Origin: Leeuwenhoekiella sp.
Lineage (GTDB): Bacteria; Bacteroidota; Bacteroidia; Flavobacteriales; Flavobacteriaceae
Assembly: GCA_002708845.1 (NCBI GenBank)
Contig: PAPI01000022.1
Coordinates: forward strand, 310,001 to 374,000
DNA: 64,000 nt
Direction: 5' to 3'
Made by a program: the position numbers and the translations under genes. This document shows, piece by piece, positions 17,108-24,547 of this stretch (positions within the stretch are counted from its first letter, which is position 1; each line of letters begins with the position of its first letter). The notes below the pieces were generated by a model. It searched no databases. It was not told the origin of the DNA and saw only the letters and a list, made by a program, of their open reading frames with translations.

Positions 17108-17136
17108 AAAAAAAGTCTGGCGATGGGCCAGACTTT
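17108..17136 (-). terminator. Terminator or attenuator 24 bases before the MFS start
   Basis: A perfect 10-bp stem (17127-17136 with 17112-17121) with a 5-base loop, followed on the minus strand by seven T at 17108-17114. Since only 23 bases separate the T-run from the MFS ATG and hold no promoter, the hairpin must lie inside the leader of the MFS transcript. Its first arm can pair instead with 17180-17186, which would prevent termination. Confidence 0.75.
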
Positions 17137-17152
17137 AGAAGTGATTTATATA

Positions 17153-17162
17153 TGAACGTTCA
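17153..17162. repeat. 10-base palindrome in the MFS leader
   Basis: TGAACGTTCA is a perfect palindrome between the small leader frame and the terminator. It could be a repressor half-pair of the TetR type, or chance. No regulator gene is adjacent. Confidence 0.25.
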
Positions 17163-17166
17163 CGTA

Positions 17167-17235
17167 TCAACACAACAAATCTGGCCAAGTCTTAGAGACT
17201 TTCAGTTGGCGATATGATGTGCAGAAATGGTTCAT
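17167..17235 (-). CDS. Candidate leader peptide of the MFS attenuator
   Basis: A 22-codon frame, ATG at 17235 to TGA at 17167, translating to MNHFCTSYRQLKVSKTWPDLLC. It follows an A/T-rich stretch (AATAAA just before the ATG), usual for flavobacterial starts. It runs through hairpin 17187-17201 and through 17180-17187, the segment that can pair with the terminator arm. A ribosome stalled in its second half would open that hairpin and free the antiterminator strand. This is the layout of leader-peptide attenuators of drug-resistance genes. It could also be a chance frame; at this length that cannot be excluded. Confidence 0.35.
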   Translation of the reverse strand: MNHFCTSYRQLKVSKTWPDLLC

Positions 17236-17267
17236 TTTATTGTGTTCTGGAAGTGGAAACTCCACTT
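17187..17267 (-). promoter_or_regulatory. Two hairpins of the MFS leader RNA
   Basis: Two perfect hairpins: a 7-bp stem with 3-base loop at 17251-17267, right at the expected 5' end of the RNA, and a 6-bp stem with 3-base loop at 17187-17201 (AAGTCT and AGACTT). The second competes with use of the adjacent TGGCCAGA (17187-17180 on the minus strand) as an antiterminator. Confidence 0.5.
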
Positions 17268-17275
17268 TATACACT

Positions 17276-17283
17276 CAAAGCTA
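17276..17283 (-). promoter_or_regulatory. -7 promoter box of the MFS leader
   Basis: On the minus strand it reads TAGCTTTG, matching TAnnTTTG. Transcription would begin near 17269, giving a leader of about 185 bases before the MFS ATG. The -33 element is not clear. It lies 43 bases past the crcB stop. Confidence 0.45.
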
Positions 17284-17325
17284 ATCAAAATATTGAGTTT
17301 TTTGCCTAACCTCTAAATTTTTTTC

Positions 17326-17697
17326 TTAAAAACCTTTAGTAAGCCACATTCCGGCAAAGACCGCTGCAAAACCTAAAATCAAACTCGCCAGGGTATAGAT
17401 AGCAAAAGTGATAAAATCCCCGCTTTTAAGCATGAGGTGGTTTTCGTAGGCAAAAGTAGAAAAGGTAGTAAACCCACCGCAGAAACCTGTTGCAAGTATT
17501 AAGGTGCTATTGGCATTGAGGCTATTGTTTTTAAAGGCCCATCCCAAAATAAGACCTATCAAAAAGCTTCCCAGTATGTTTGCTGCAAAAGTGCCGTAAG
17601 GGATCCCGTTTTGCGCGGTATTAAGCCAGCGTCCTAACAGATAACGAAGTGTACTGCCCGCACCTCCACCTATAAAAACGAGAAGCAGTTGTTTCAT
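17326..17697 (-). CDS. crcB: Fluoride ion channel CrcB/Fluc
   Basis: A 123-residue inner-membrane protein with four hydrophobic segments. The GGGAGSTLRYLLGRW start, GTFAANILGSFLIGL (about 36-50) and TGFCGGFTTFSTFAYE (about 70-85) are the core of the Fluc family, which forms dual-topology dimers that export fluoride. It overlaps the 3' end of the SRPBCC gene by 4 bases (ATGA), so the two are translationally coupled. No fluoride riboswitch was recognised upstream of the pair. Confidence 0.95.
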   Translation of the reverse strand: MKQLLLVFIGGGAGSTLRYLLGRWLNTAQNGIPYGTFAANILGSFLIGLILGWAFKNNSLNANSTLILATGFCGGFTTFSTFAYENHLMLKSGDFITFAIYTLASLILGFAAVFAGMWLTKGF

Positions 17698-18749
17698 AAT
17701 AGTTGATTCTCAGGCTCAGCTATTTGAACCGGAATATACAATTCGGTAATCCAGGTTGCCGGGTTGGGGTCGTCTTCGGCACCTTTGACATAGACTTCAA
17801 AAATTGCCGATCCTTCTACCTGGTTGTAGCTATTTTGTGAAAGGTATTCTTCGGTTTTCTTCCAGGCTTCTTTAAGATTAGTCAGATCACCGGTAAGTGT
17901 CGTTTTGATTACGGAATAGGACGGCATAAATCCACATAATATAGCACTGTCTTCAGGAACAACGATTCGTGAAGTGGTGGGTATTCCGCCAGATATGATA
18001 GCGCTGTTAGTTGAGGTATCTTTAGCGTTGTAAAGTGTAAGTGGTTTGCCGCTGATTGTAATATTGTTTCCTTCCATAAAACGGCGTACCTGGGGAAGCA
18101 ATTCTTTTACTTTTTCGTTGACGTTTTCCAGAGTTGTAGAGGTTGTCGTGTACATATAAAAGCCACCACTATACTGAGTAAGACCATCTACTTTTATACT
18201 GTACACTTTCATATCATCAATTAGAGCCTGATTTAAATTATCAAGTCCCAGCTGATACATTTTCCGCATATCCCCTTCAAAGTCATAACCGGTTAAGGTA
18301 AAATAAGCTTTATCGGTTATAGTGTGTTCGCCGCGTATTCCCCAGGTAACTTTTGTGCCTTCATCAACCGCTTCAAATTGCCAAAAGACCTTAGCCTGCC
18401 GTTCTCCTGCGGGAGTGATAAACGTGATATCCTGCTCAATGCGCTGGTTAGGGATTACCTGTGTAGTGCGCATAGAACCGTCAACTTCTTTGCCGTTCCA
18501 TGAATAACTGGCACCTTCTCCACTGGTTTTCTCAGGATAATTAAATACCATCGTAGGATCTTCCTGTTTCCAGGGGCCCCATTCTTCCCAGGTTTTATAA
18601 TCGTTCACCTTATCAAAAACAAGACTCAAAGGAGCTTCGATTACTTTACTTTCTTCAATATCATAAGTACCGTCTTTGGTTGCAAAGTAAATGGCTCCTG
18701 CAATAAAAAGGATCAGCAGTAAAAAGAAGAGGTATTTTAGAATTTTCAT
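17694..18749 (-). CDS. SRPBCC (polyketide cyclase-like) protein with GyrI-like C-terminus
   Basis: A 351-residue protein with one N-terminal membrane segment (about 4-24). Residues 30-170 form a SRPBCC/START-like domain: ESKVIEAPLSLVFDKVNDYKTWEEW, then GEGASYSWNGKEVDGSM, then KVTWGIRGEH, which are typical. Residues about 185-350 resemble a GyrI/AraC effector-binding domain (YTTTSTTLENVNE, later KKTEEYLSQN..EVYVKG). Such fusions bind hydrophobic ligands, but no ligand is known. It is coupled to crcB downstream by a 4-base overlap. The gap upstream holds a TATT/ATGA palindrome near 18803-18818 of unclear meaning. Confidence 0.8.
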   Translation of the reverse strand: MKILKYLFFLLLILFIAGAIYFATKDGTYDIEESKVIEAPLSLVFDKVNDYKTWEEWGPWKQEDPTMVFNYPEKTSGEGASYSWNGKEVDGSMRTTQVIPNQRIEQDITFITPAGERQAKVFWQFEAVDEGTKVTWGIRGEHTITDKAYFTLTGYDFEGDMRKMYQLGLDNLNQALIDDMKVYSIKVDGLTQYSGGFYMYTTTSTTLENVNEKVKELLPQVRRFMEGNNITISGKPLTLYNAKDTSTNSAIISGGIPTTSRIVVPEDSAILCGFMPSYSVIKTTLTGDLTNLKEAWKKTEEYLSQNSYNQVEGSAIFEVYVKGAEDDPNPATWITELYIPVQIAEPENQLL

Positions 18750-18827
18750 AATAAAGGGGGAAGGTTATACTGCTAATTTAACATTTTGGTCTATAAAAAC
18801 ACATTATTAATGATGTCAAAGTAAGAA

Positions 18828-19016
18828 TTATTCTTTCAGGTAATATTTTATTCCGAAGAGAATCAAAACAAATGCGATAAAACCAACCAATACCCAAAAG
18901 CTGCCTTTGTATTCTTTGCGGTGTAACTTTCGGTCTTTTTTGTAACTAAAACTCACAAAGATGACGAAGGCTATAAAAAACAGAATGGCAAAAATGATCT
19001 GACCGGTACTAAACAT
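18828..19016 (-). CDS. Small two-helix membrane protein, function unknown
   Basis: A 62-residue protein with two membrane segments (about 5-24 and 41-59) separated by a strongly basic loop (YKKDRKLHRKEYK). I recognise the layout as common in flavobacteria but know no function. A -7 box, TAATTTTG on the minus strand at 19033-19040, lies 17 bases before the ATG. It is monocistronic or weakly linked to the downstream SRPBCC gene 78 bases away. Confidence 0.65.
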   Translation of the reverse strand: MFSTGQIIFAILFFIAFVIFVSFSYKKDRKLHRKEYKGSFWVLVGFIAFVLILFGIKYYLKE

Positions 19017-19032
19017 TATGAGTATTTTTGGG

Positions 19033-19040
19033 CAAAATTA
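19033..19040 (-). promoter_or_regulatory. -7 promoter box
   Basis: TAATTTTG on the minus strand matches TAnnTTTG, 17 bases before the ATG of the small membrane protein gene. The -33 element is unclear. Confidence 0.4.
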
Positions 19041-19133
19041 AGTCATAAAGAACAGAAAACGATAGTGCTTTATCTAACAAAGACTTGTTTTTTGGTCATT
19101 TACACATTAAGAATAACACCTTAAAATAAAACG

Positions 19134-19520
19134 ATGAAAAAAAGACTGGCAGCAGTACACGAATTTCACACCTCATTTGGATTAGGTATCCGCGAAACCC
19201 CCACAGCAGATTTAGGAAGAGCCAAAAACCAGCTGCGTTTTGAGTTGATGCGCGAAGAAAACGAAGAATACCTTGAGGCCGCTAACAATAACGATCTTAC
19301 TGAAGTGGCAGATGCGCTGGGTGATATGCTTTACATTCTTTGCGGAACCATCCTCGAGCACGGCATGCAGCATAAAATCGAGGAGGTGTTTGATGAAATT
19401 CAGCGCAGCAATATGAGTAAGTTGGGTGCAGATGGTAAACCTATCTACCGGGAGGATGGTAAAGTGCTTAAAGGCCCTTCCTATTTTAAACCCAATATTG
19501 CCGAAATCTTAGCCAAGTAA
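19134..19520 (+). CDS. MazG-like nucleoside triphosphate pyrophosphohydrolase
   Basis: A 128-residue protein of the MazG/all-alpha NTP-PPase superfamily. REENEEYLEA (about 40-49, the EExxE metal-binding helix) and EVADALGDMLYIL (about 61-73, the ExxD helix) form the Mg-binding site. Such proteins hydrolyse NTPs or dNTPs to NMP and pyrophosphate and can clean the nucleotide pool. The C-terminal NMSKLGADGKPIYREDGKVLKGPSY stretch is a recurring signature of this Bacteroidota subgroup. A hairpin with five T near 19606-19625 may terminate the transcript before the ABC-F gene. Substrate is not known. Confidence 0.85.
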   Translation: MKKRLAAVHEFHTSFGLGIRETPTADLGRAKNQLRFELMREENEEYLEAANNNDLTEVADALGDMLYILCGTILEHGMQHKIEEVFDEIQRSNMSKLGADGKPIYREDGKVLKGPSYFKPNIAEILAK

Positions 19521-19655
19521 AGCGGTTTATTTGTGCCGCAAAAGGATATATGTCACCGCGGCTTTCCTTGTAGTTGAAAAATCTTCCCAACAAATGCCTT
19601 TTGGGTCTGACCCTACGTGGGTTTTTCCCGTTTATAAAAGCTAAATTCGCAGCCT

Positions 19656-21539
19656 ATGAGCGCAATCAATTATGTTTCGGTAGAATCGATTTCTAAAGCC
19701 TTCGGCGAAAGGGTTCTGTTTAGAGATTTGTCATTTGGTATTAACGAAGGTCAAAAAATAGGTCTGGTCGCCAAGAACGGTACCGGTAAAACCTCGATGC
19801 TTGATATTTTGGCGGGTGCCGAAAACCCCGATAGTGGTCAGGTGATTTTCCGAAAGGGAATTAAAGTCGCTTTTTTACCTCAGGAACCCAATTTGGATCC
19901 CAATCTTACGGTGGAAGAAACCATTTTAGATAGTGACAACGAAATCCTGAAAGTGATTTCGGCTTACGAGCATGCACTTCAAAATATGGAAGACGCTGAA
20001 GCCTATCAAAAAGCATTTGACCAGATGGAAGCGCATCAGGCCTGGGATTTTGAAACCCAGTATACGCAGATTTTATTTCAGCTAAAGCTTGACGATCTGG
20101 ATCGCAAAGTCGAAAAACTGAGCGGTGGACAAAAAAAACGTCTGGCTTTGGCCAATATGCTCCTTAGTAAACCCGATCTGCTAATACTTGATGAGCCTAC
20201 CAACCACCTCGATCTGGAAATGATCGAATGGCTCGAAGCTTTTTTCGCAAAAGAAAATTTTACGCTCTTTATGGTCACACACGATCGCTATTTTCTGGAG
20301 CGGGTGTGTAATGAAATCATCGAGCTTGACGAAGGTCAGCTCTACAGTTATAAAGGAAATTACGCCTATTACCTGGAAAAACGAGATGCGCGTATCGCAA
20401 ATGAGGAGACCGAAACCGGAAAAGCCAAGCAACTCTTTAAAAAAGAACTGGAATGGATGCGCCGCCAGCCCAAGGCACGTACCACCAAATCAAAATCCCG
20501 AATTGACGATTTTGCTGAGATTAAAGATCGTGCATCCAAACGCCGTAACGATCACGAGGTGCAACTCGAACTCAATATGGAGCGTTTGGGCAGCAAGATT
20601 GTAGAGCTGCATAAAGTTTCAAAATCCTTTAAAGACCGCGTGATTCTAGACAAGTTTGACTACAACTTTCAACGCGGGGAACGCATAGGGATCATCGGTA
20701 AAAATGGAACCGGAAAATCAACCTTTTTAAACATTCTTACCGGACAAATGCAACCCGATGGAGGAAAGATTGTGATTGGGGAAACCATTCAGTTTGGCTA
20801 CTATACTCAGAGAGGAATTGATATTAAACCTGGACAGAAGGTTATTGAGGTCATCAAAGAGTTTGGCGAGTATATTCCGCTTAAGAAAGGACGCCAAATT
20901 TCTGCCGGGCAGTTGCTCGAGCGTTTTTTGTTTGACCGTAAAAAACAATACGACTTTGTTGAAAAGTTAAGTGGAGGAGAGCGTAAGCGTTTATACCTCT
21001 GTACGGTTTTGATTCAGAATCCCAACTTTTTAATTCTGGATGAGCCCACTAACGATTTGGATATTGTGACGCTTAATGTGCTCGAAAGTTTTTTACTTGA
21101 TTTTCCGGGTTGCCTGCTGGTCGTATCTCACGACCGCTATTTTATGGATAAAATTGTAGATCACCTCTTTGTGTTTAGAGGGCAGGGTGAGGTTGAAGAT
21201 TTTCCGGGTAACTATTCTGATTTCAGAGCTTATGATGCAGGACCAGCGTTGGTTCAGGAAGAAGAGAAGAAACCGGAAGCTGCTAAAGAAACCACAAAAG
21301 ATAACTGGAAAACTCAGAATAACACACTTTCCTATAACGAGCAAAAAGAATACAACCGCCTGGAACGGGATATTGCCAAACTTGAAAAAGAGAAAGTCGC
21401 CAAGGAAGCCGAATTTCTAAATCCGGATTTGTCTGGCGACGAAATCAACAAGCGCTCTATCGAGTTGCAAGACATTCAGGATAAAATTGATGAGTTTACA
21501 GAGCGCTGGTTTGAACTGGGCGCGAAAATGGAAAGCTAG
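19656..21539 (+). CDS. ABC-F family ATPase (Uup-like)
   Basis: A 627-residue soluble protein with two ABC ATPase domains and no membrane segments. Walker A motifs are VAKNGTGKTS and IGKNGTGKST, signatures LSGGQKKR and LSGGERKR, Walker B with LDEPTNHLD and LDEPTNDLD. Between them lies the ABC-F linker (about 240-320, with RRQPKARTTKSKSRIDDF). A C-terminal coiled coil (about 560-627) makes it Uup-like rather than EttA-like. ABC-F proteins act on the ribosome, resolving stalled states or protecting against drugs; Uup is also tied to DNA metabolism. TAAATTCG about 10 bases before the ATG could be a -7 box. Confidence 0.92.
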   Translation: MSAINYVSVESISKAFGERVLFRDLSFGINEGQKIGLVAKNGTGKTSMLDILAGAENPDSGQVIFRKGIKVAFLPQEPNLDPNLTVEETILDSDNEILKVISAYEHALQNMEDAEAYQKAFDQMEAHQAWDFETQYTQILFQLKLDDLDRKVEKLSGGQKKRLALANMLLSKPDLLILDEPTNHLDLEMIEWLEAFFAKENFTLFMVTHDRYFLERVCNEIIELDEGQLYSYKGNYAYYLEKRDARIANEETETGKAKQLFKKELEWMRRQPKARTTKSKSRIDDFAEIKDRASKRRNDHEVQLELNMERLGSKIVELHKVSKSFKDRVILDKFDYNFQRGERIGIIGKNGTGKSTFLNILTGQMQPDGGKIVIGETIQFGYYTQRGIDIKPGQKVIEVIKEFGEYIPLKKGRQISAGQLLERFLFDRKKQYDFVEKLSGGERKRLYLCTVLIQNPNFLILDEPTNDLDIVTLNVLESFLLDFPGCLLVVSHDRYFMDKIVDHLFVFRGQGEVEDFPGNYSDFRAYDAGPALVQEEEKKPEAAKETTKDNWKTQNNTLSYNEQKEYNRLERDIAKLEKEKVAKEAEFLNPDLSGDEINKRSIELQDIQDKIDEFTERWFELGAKMES

Positions 21540-21540
21540 A

Positions 21541-21600
21541 GATTGATAATTTGAAAGGTGAGGAGTGAAAGGTGGAAAGTGAAAAGTGAAAAGTATTTTT
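21541..21600 (+). repeat. Degenerate purine-rich short repeat
   Basis: After the ABC-F stop the plus strand carries tandem copies of a 7-8 base unit close to GTGAAAA (GGTGAGGAGTGAAAGGTGGAAA.. type). The same unit returns at 23197-23217. Such degenerate purine tracts fill some intergenic spaces in flavobacteria; no function is known. Confidence 0.5.
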
Positions 21601-21654
21601 TTAAGATTCAACGATTCATTCTTTTTTAACAGCTTTAAAAATCTGAAACCTAAA

Positions 21655-22434
21655 ATGTTCTATACCGCAAAAGCATATTTAAAATTTCTGCGGAAAGCTA
21701 CCAATCAGCACGGGGTGCATTCGCCCTTTGTGTATGCTTTTGTGACCCAATGTTTGTACGATCGCAAAAATCACGAGTGGTATTCCACTTTAAGAGATTA
21801 TAGATCAGGTCTTTTAAAATCGGATGAGGTAATCAAAGTAACCGATTTTGGTGCCGGCTCACGTGTTTTTAAAAGTAATACCCGGAAGGTAAAAGACATT
21901 GCTAAACACGCCGGAGCAACTTATAAGCGTATGAAATTGCTGGCAAGGGTGGTAAGCTATTTTGAGTCTAAACGCATTTTAGAATTGGGTACATCGGTTG
22001 GTCTTGCAACGGCCGGACTTGCTACTTTCAAAGAGGGAAATGTATTATCGTTAGAGGGCTGTAAACAAACCGCCGGGATTGCCGGAAAGCATTTAGCCCA
22101 AGCAGGATTTGCTAATACGATTCTCGAAGTTGGCAATTTTAAAGATACGCTTCCTGAACAAAGCCAAAAGCAATTCGACTTAATCTATTTTGACGGCAAT
22201 CACAGCAAGGAAGCAACGCTAGCCTATTTTGAGGAATTACTGGTTACTGCACACAACGATAGCATCTGGATTTTTGATGATATCTACTGGTCTGAAGGAA
22301 TGACCGAAGCCTGGGAACTGATTAAACAACACCCCAAAGTGCGGGTGACGGTAGATTGTTTTTGGCTGGGTTTTGTGTTTTTCAGAGCAGAGCAGGTCAA
22401 AGAACATTTTAAGATTCGTTTGGAAATTTTGTAA
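21655..22434 (+). CDS. Class I SAM-dependent methyltransferase
   Basis: A 259-residue protein with a Rossmann methyltransferase core: ILELGTSVGLATAGLA is motif I (about 109-124), followed by VLSLEGCKQTAGIAGKHLA (binding the SAM ribose) and LIYFDGNHSKEATLAYFEEL. The IDE-type acidic residue and HNDSIWIFDDIYWS place it near the O-methyltransferase family 3 group. Target is unknown. The N-terminal segment FLRKATNQHGVHSPFVYAFV is characteristic of this Bacteroidota subfamily. The start at 21655 is chosen because the 23 residues from the ATG at 21586 are encoded by the low-complexity repeat region and are not family-like. Confidence 0.85.
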   Translation: MFYTAKAYLKFLRKATNQHGVHSPFVYAFVTQCLYDRKNHEWYSTLRDYRSGLLKSDEVIKVTDFGAGSRVFKSNTRKVKDIAKHAGATYKRMKLLARVVSYFESKRILELGTSVGLATAGLATFKEGNVLSLEGCKQTAGIAGKHLAQAGFANTILEVGNFKDTLPEQSQKQFDLIYFDGNHSKEATLAYFEELLVTAHNDSIWIFDDIYWSEGMTEAWELIKQHPKVRVTVDCFWLGFVFFRAEQVKEHFKIRLEIL

Positions 22435-22496
22435 CTCCTCTGGCTATTTAGCTACAAATAGATCAAAATCGATTATTTTTCAGTAAACCGGATTTT

Positions 22497-23192
22497 ATGA
22501 GCAGCCTTATCGACATAACCAACATTAAGCGTGATTTTCCTTTGGGTAATGAAATTGTACACGTGCTTAAGGGTATTGACCTCAAGATTGAAAAGGGAGA
22601 GTATGTAGCCATAATGGGGCCTTCAGGATCGGGTAAATCGACTCTAATGAACCTTTTGGGGTGTTTAGATACTCCAACGTCAGGCCGATATGTGCTCAAC
22701 AATAGGGATGTAAGCTCGATGACTGATGACGAACTCGCTGAAGTGCGCAACAAAGAAATCGGTTTTGTGTTTCAAACATTTAACCTCCTACCACGTACCA
22801 CAGCACTTGATAATGTAGCGTTGCCTATGGTATACGCCGGCTATTCAAAAACCGAACGTCACGCGAGAGCCAGTGAAGTGCTTACCGATGTAGGCCTTGC
22901 CGATCGTATGGATCATAAACCCAATCAACTTTCTGGAGGTCAGCGTCAGCGTGTAGCTGTAGGCCGGGCTTTGGTTAATAAACCTTCCATTATTTTGGCT
23001 GATGAGCCTACCGGAAACCTGGACTCCAAGACTTCGGTTGAAATTATGAATTTGTTTGATGCCATTCACGCTGCCGGAAATACCGTAATTCTGGTTACCC
23101 ACGAAGAAGATATCGCCGAGCACGCACATCGTGTTATAAGATTACGTGATGGCCTGGTTGAAAGCGATGTGCGTAAAAGCCTGGTTGGTTAG
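22497..23192 (+). CDS. ABC transporter ATP-binding protein (MacB/LolD type)
   Basis: A 231-residue ABC ATPase. Walker A is GPSGSGKST (about 41-49), Q-loop [11 protein letters not shown], signature LSGGQRQR, Walker [12 protein letters not shown] and the H-loop THEED. The closeness to MacB, LolD and FtsE-type ATPases points to a partner permease that acts mechanically on lipoproteins, peptides or drugs. No permease gene is adjacent on either side, so it is an orphan ATPase in this window. Its upstream neighbour, 62 bases away, is the methyltransferase. Confidence 0.92.
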   Translation: MSSLIDITNIKRDFPLGNEIVHVLKGIDLKIEKGEYVAIMGPSGSGKSTLMNLLGCLDTPTSGRYVLNNRDVSSMTDDELAEVRNKEIGFVFQTFNLLPRTTALDNVALPMVYAGYSKTERHARASEVLTDVGLADRMDHKPNQLSGGQRQRVAVGRALVNKPSIILADEPTGNLDSKTSVEIMNLFDAIHAAGNTVILVTHEEDIAEHAHRVIRLRDGLVESDVRKSLVG

Positions 23193-23345
23193 AGGTTGCA
23201 AGTGAGAAGTGAAAAGTTGTTATTAAGGTTATGGTAAGATTTCATTTTCAGTTTTTTTAGGTCTTTACTCTCTTCTCTTTTATCTCCTGTCTAACGTCTA
23301 GCATCTCAAGTCTCAAATCTAAGATCTCACATCTCAAGTCTATCC
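23193..23345. repeat. Purine/pyrimidine short-repeat region
   Basis: The first 25 bases repeat the AAGTGA(G/A)AAGT unit seen at 21541-21600. From about 23270 to 23343 the plus strand is built of near-copies of TCTCAAGTCT/TCTCACATCT, which on the other strand is a GAGACTTGAGAT-type repeat. It lies between the lone ABC ATPase gene and yaaA. It looks like degenerated tandem duplication and has no clear open frame. Confidence 0.55.
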
Positions 23346-23396
23346 CCCAATTGCCAAAACTTATCAAAAGCCGTTCAATAGCTTTTTACGAATGTT

Positions 23397-23404
23397 TATT
23401 TTTG
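23397..23404 (+). promoter_or_regulatory. -7 promoter box of yaaA
   Basis: TATTTTTG matches TAnnTTTG and lies 16 bases before the yaaA ATG. A weak -33 TTC is 21 bases upstream. Confidence 0.45.
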
Positions 23405-23420
23405 TTAAAAATCACTAGTT

Positions 23421-24185
23421 ATGAAAGCAGTTGTTTCGCCCGCAAAATCCTTGAATTATGAAGATAAGCTACCCACAACACGGGCAACCCAACCTCAGTT
23501 CCTGGAAGAGGCTGAAACCTTAAGCAAAAAGCTGGAGCGTAAAACAAAAGCGGAGATTTCAGAATTGATGAGCATCAGCGATAAGCTGGCCGACCTCAAT
23601 TACCAGCGCTATAAAGAATTTACCACACCTTTTACTAAAAAGAATTCTCGTCCCGCAGTTTTTGCCTTTGACGGCGATGTGTACACGGGTCTTGATGCGT
23701 ATACCATTCCAACCGAAAAACTGGATAAACTTCAGGATACCCTGCGTATTCTTAGCGGACTTTACGGCGTCTTGAAACCTTTTGATTTGATGCAGCCTTA
23801 TCGTTTAGAGATGGGAACGAAACTCAAGAGTGGTCATAACGAAGATCTTTATGAGTTTTGGGGCGAAAAAATCACGGATGCGCTTAATAAAGAACTTAAA
23901 GAAGACGAGTTGTTTTTAAACCTTGCGAGCCAAGAATATTTTAAATCAGTTAAGCCGGAAAAATTAAAGGTACCGGTAATCACTCCGGTTTTTAAAGACT
24001 ATAAAAACGGAAAACTTAAAATTATATCCTTTTACGCTAAAAAAGCCCGTGGTTCTATGGTGCGGTACGTGATAGATAAGGATGTACAGACCATAGAAGA
24101 CCTTAAGGGCTTTGATTATGACGGGTATGGCTTTAGCGAGCAATACTCCGATTTAGAAAAAAACGAACTCGTTTTTGTGCGTTAA
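23421..24185 (+). CDS. yaaA: Peroxide stress protein YaaA
   Basis: A 254-residue member of the YaaA/DUF328 family, which lowers intracellular free iron under hydrogen peroxide stress and binds DNA. The start [14 protein letters not shown], the middle [23 protein letters not shown] (about 112-134), [11 protein letters not shown] and the C-terminal [13 protein letters not shown] are full-length family features. It has its own promoter box, and its stop faces the ribosomal protein gene with only 3 bases between the two stops, with no obvious terminator there. Confidence 0.95.
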   Translation: MKAVVSPAKSLNYEDKLPTTRATQPQFLEEAETLSKKLERKTKAEISELMSISDKLADLNYQRYKEFTTPFTKKNSRPAVFAFDGDVYTGLDAYTIPTEKLDKLQDTLRILSGLYGVLKPFDLMQPYRLEMGTKLKSGHNEDLYEFWGEKITDALNKELKEDELFLNLASQEYFKSVKPEKLKVPVITPVFKDYKNGKLKIISFYAKKARGSMVRYVIDKDVQTIEDLKGFDYDGYGFSEQYSDLEKNELVFVR

Positions 24186-24188
24186 AAC

Positions 24189-24377
24189 CTAAGGTTTTTT
24201 ATCTGCTAAACTTTTATCAGAGGTCGCTTTGCCGGCCTCTTTGGTTTTGGTAGCGGTCTGTTTTGTAGGCACATCAGCGGTCGTTGCGGGGTTCTTCTTT
24301 CCTTTTTTTGGTCTGAGTTTGCCGTAAGTGCCGCGGTGTATTTTTCCGCGCTTGGTCTTTTGATCTCCTTTTCCCAT
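24189..24377 (-). CDS. Small ribosomal protein THX family
   Basis: A 62-residue very basic protein. [20 protein letters not shown] is the conserved N-terminus of the THX (S31-like) 30S protein, a small subunit-binding peptide. After about residue 27 it has a Lys/Thr/Ala-rich tail (KKNPATT..., [13 protein letters not shown]), longer than in Thermus THX and common in Bacteroidota. The start at 24377 is chosen because an ATG at 24419 adds 14 unrelated residues. It converges with yaaA. Confidence 0.85.
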   Translation of the reverse strand: MGKGDQKTKRGKIHRGTYGKLRPKKGKKNPATTADVPTKQTATKTKEAGKATSDKSLADKKP

Positions 24378-24499
24378 TGGTTCTAATTTTTTGGTTATTA
24401 GTTCCTTTAAAATAAGCAATCAGGAATAAAAGCACAAATGGGATTAAGCTTGAAAGCTAAAAGGCAGAATACTAAATGATTAATTGAAAGCAGAAAATC

Positions 24500-24527
24500 A
24501 AAAAGGCCATCTTTTCAGACGGCCTTT
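24500..24527 (-). terminator. Intrinsic terminator after the dual immunophilin
   Basis: A 7-bp GC-rich stem (24502-24508 with 24521-24527), followed by TTTTT on the minus strand, 20 bases past the stop at 24548. Confidence 0.8.
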
Positions 24528-24547
24528 ATTTTATAGTGATTGAAAGT

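Noticed and set aside
19596-19628. Competing GGGT/ACCC/GGGT pairings before the ABC-F gene as a riboswitch
   Set aside because: Stems of four bases are too short to claim a switch; a plain weak terminator of the MazG-like gene is enough.
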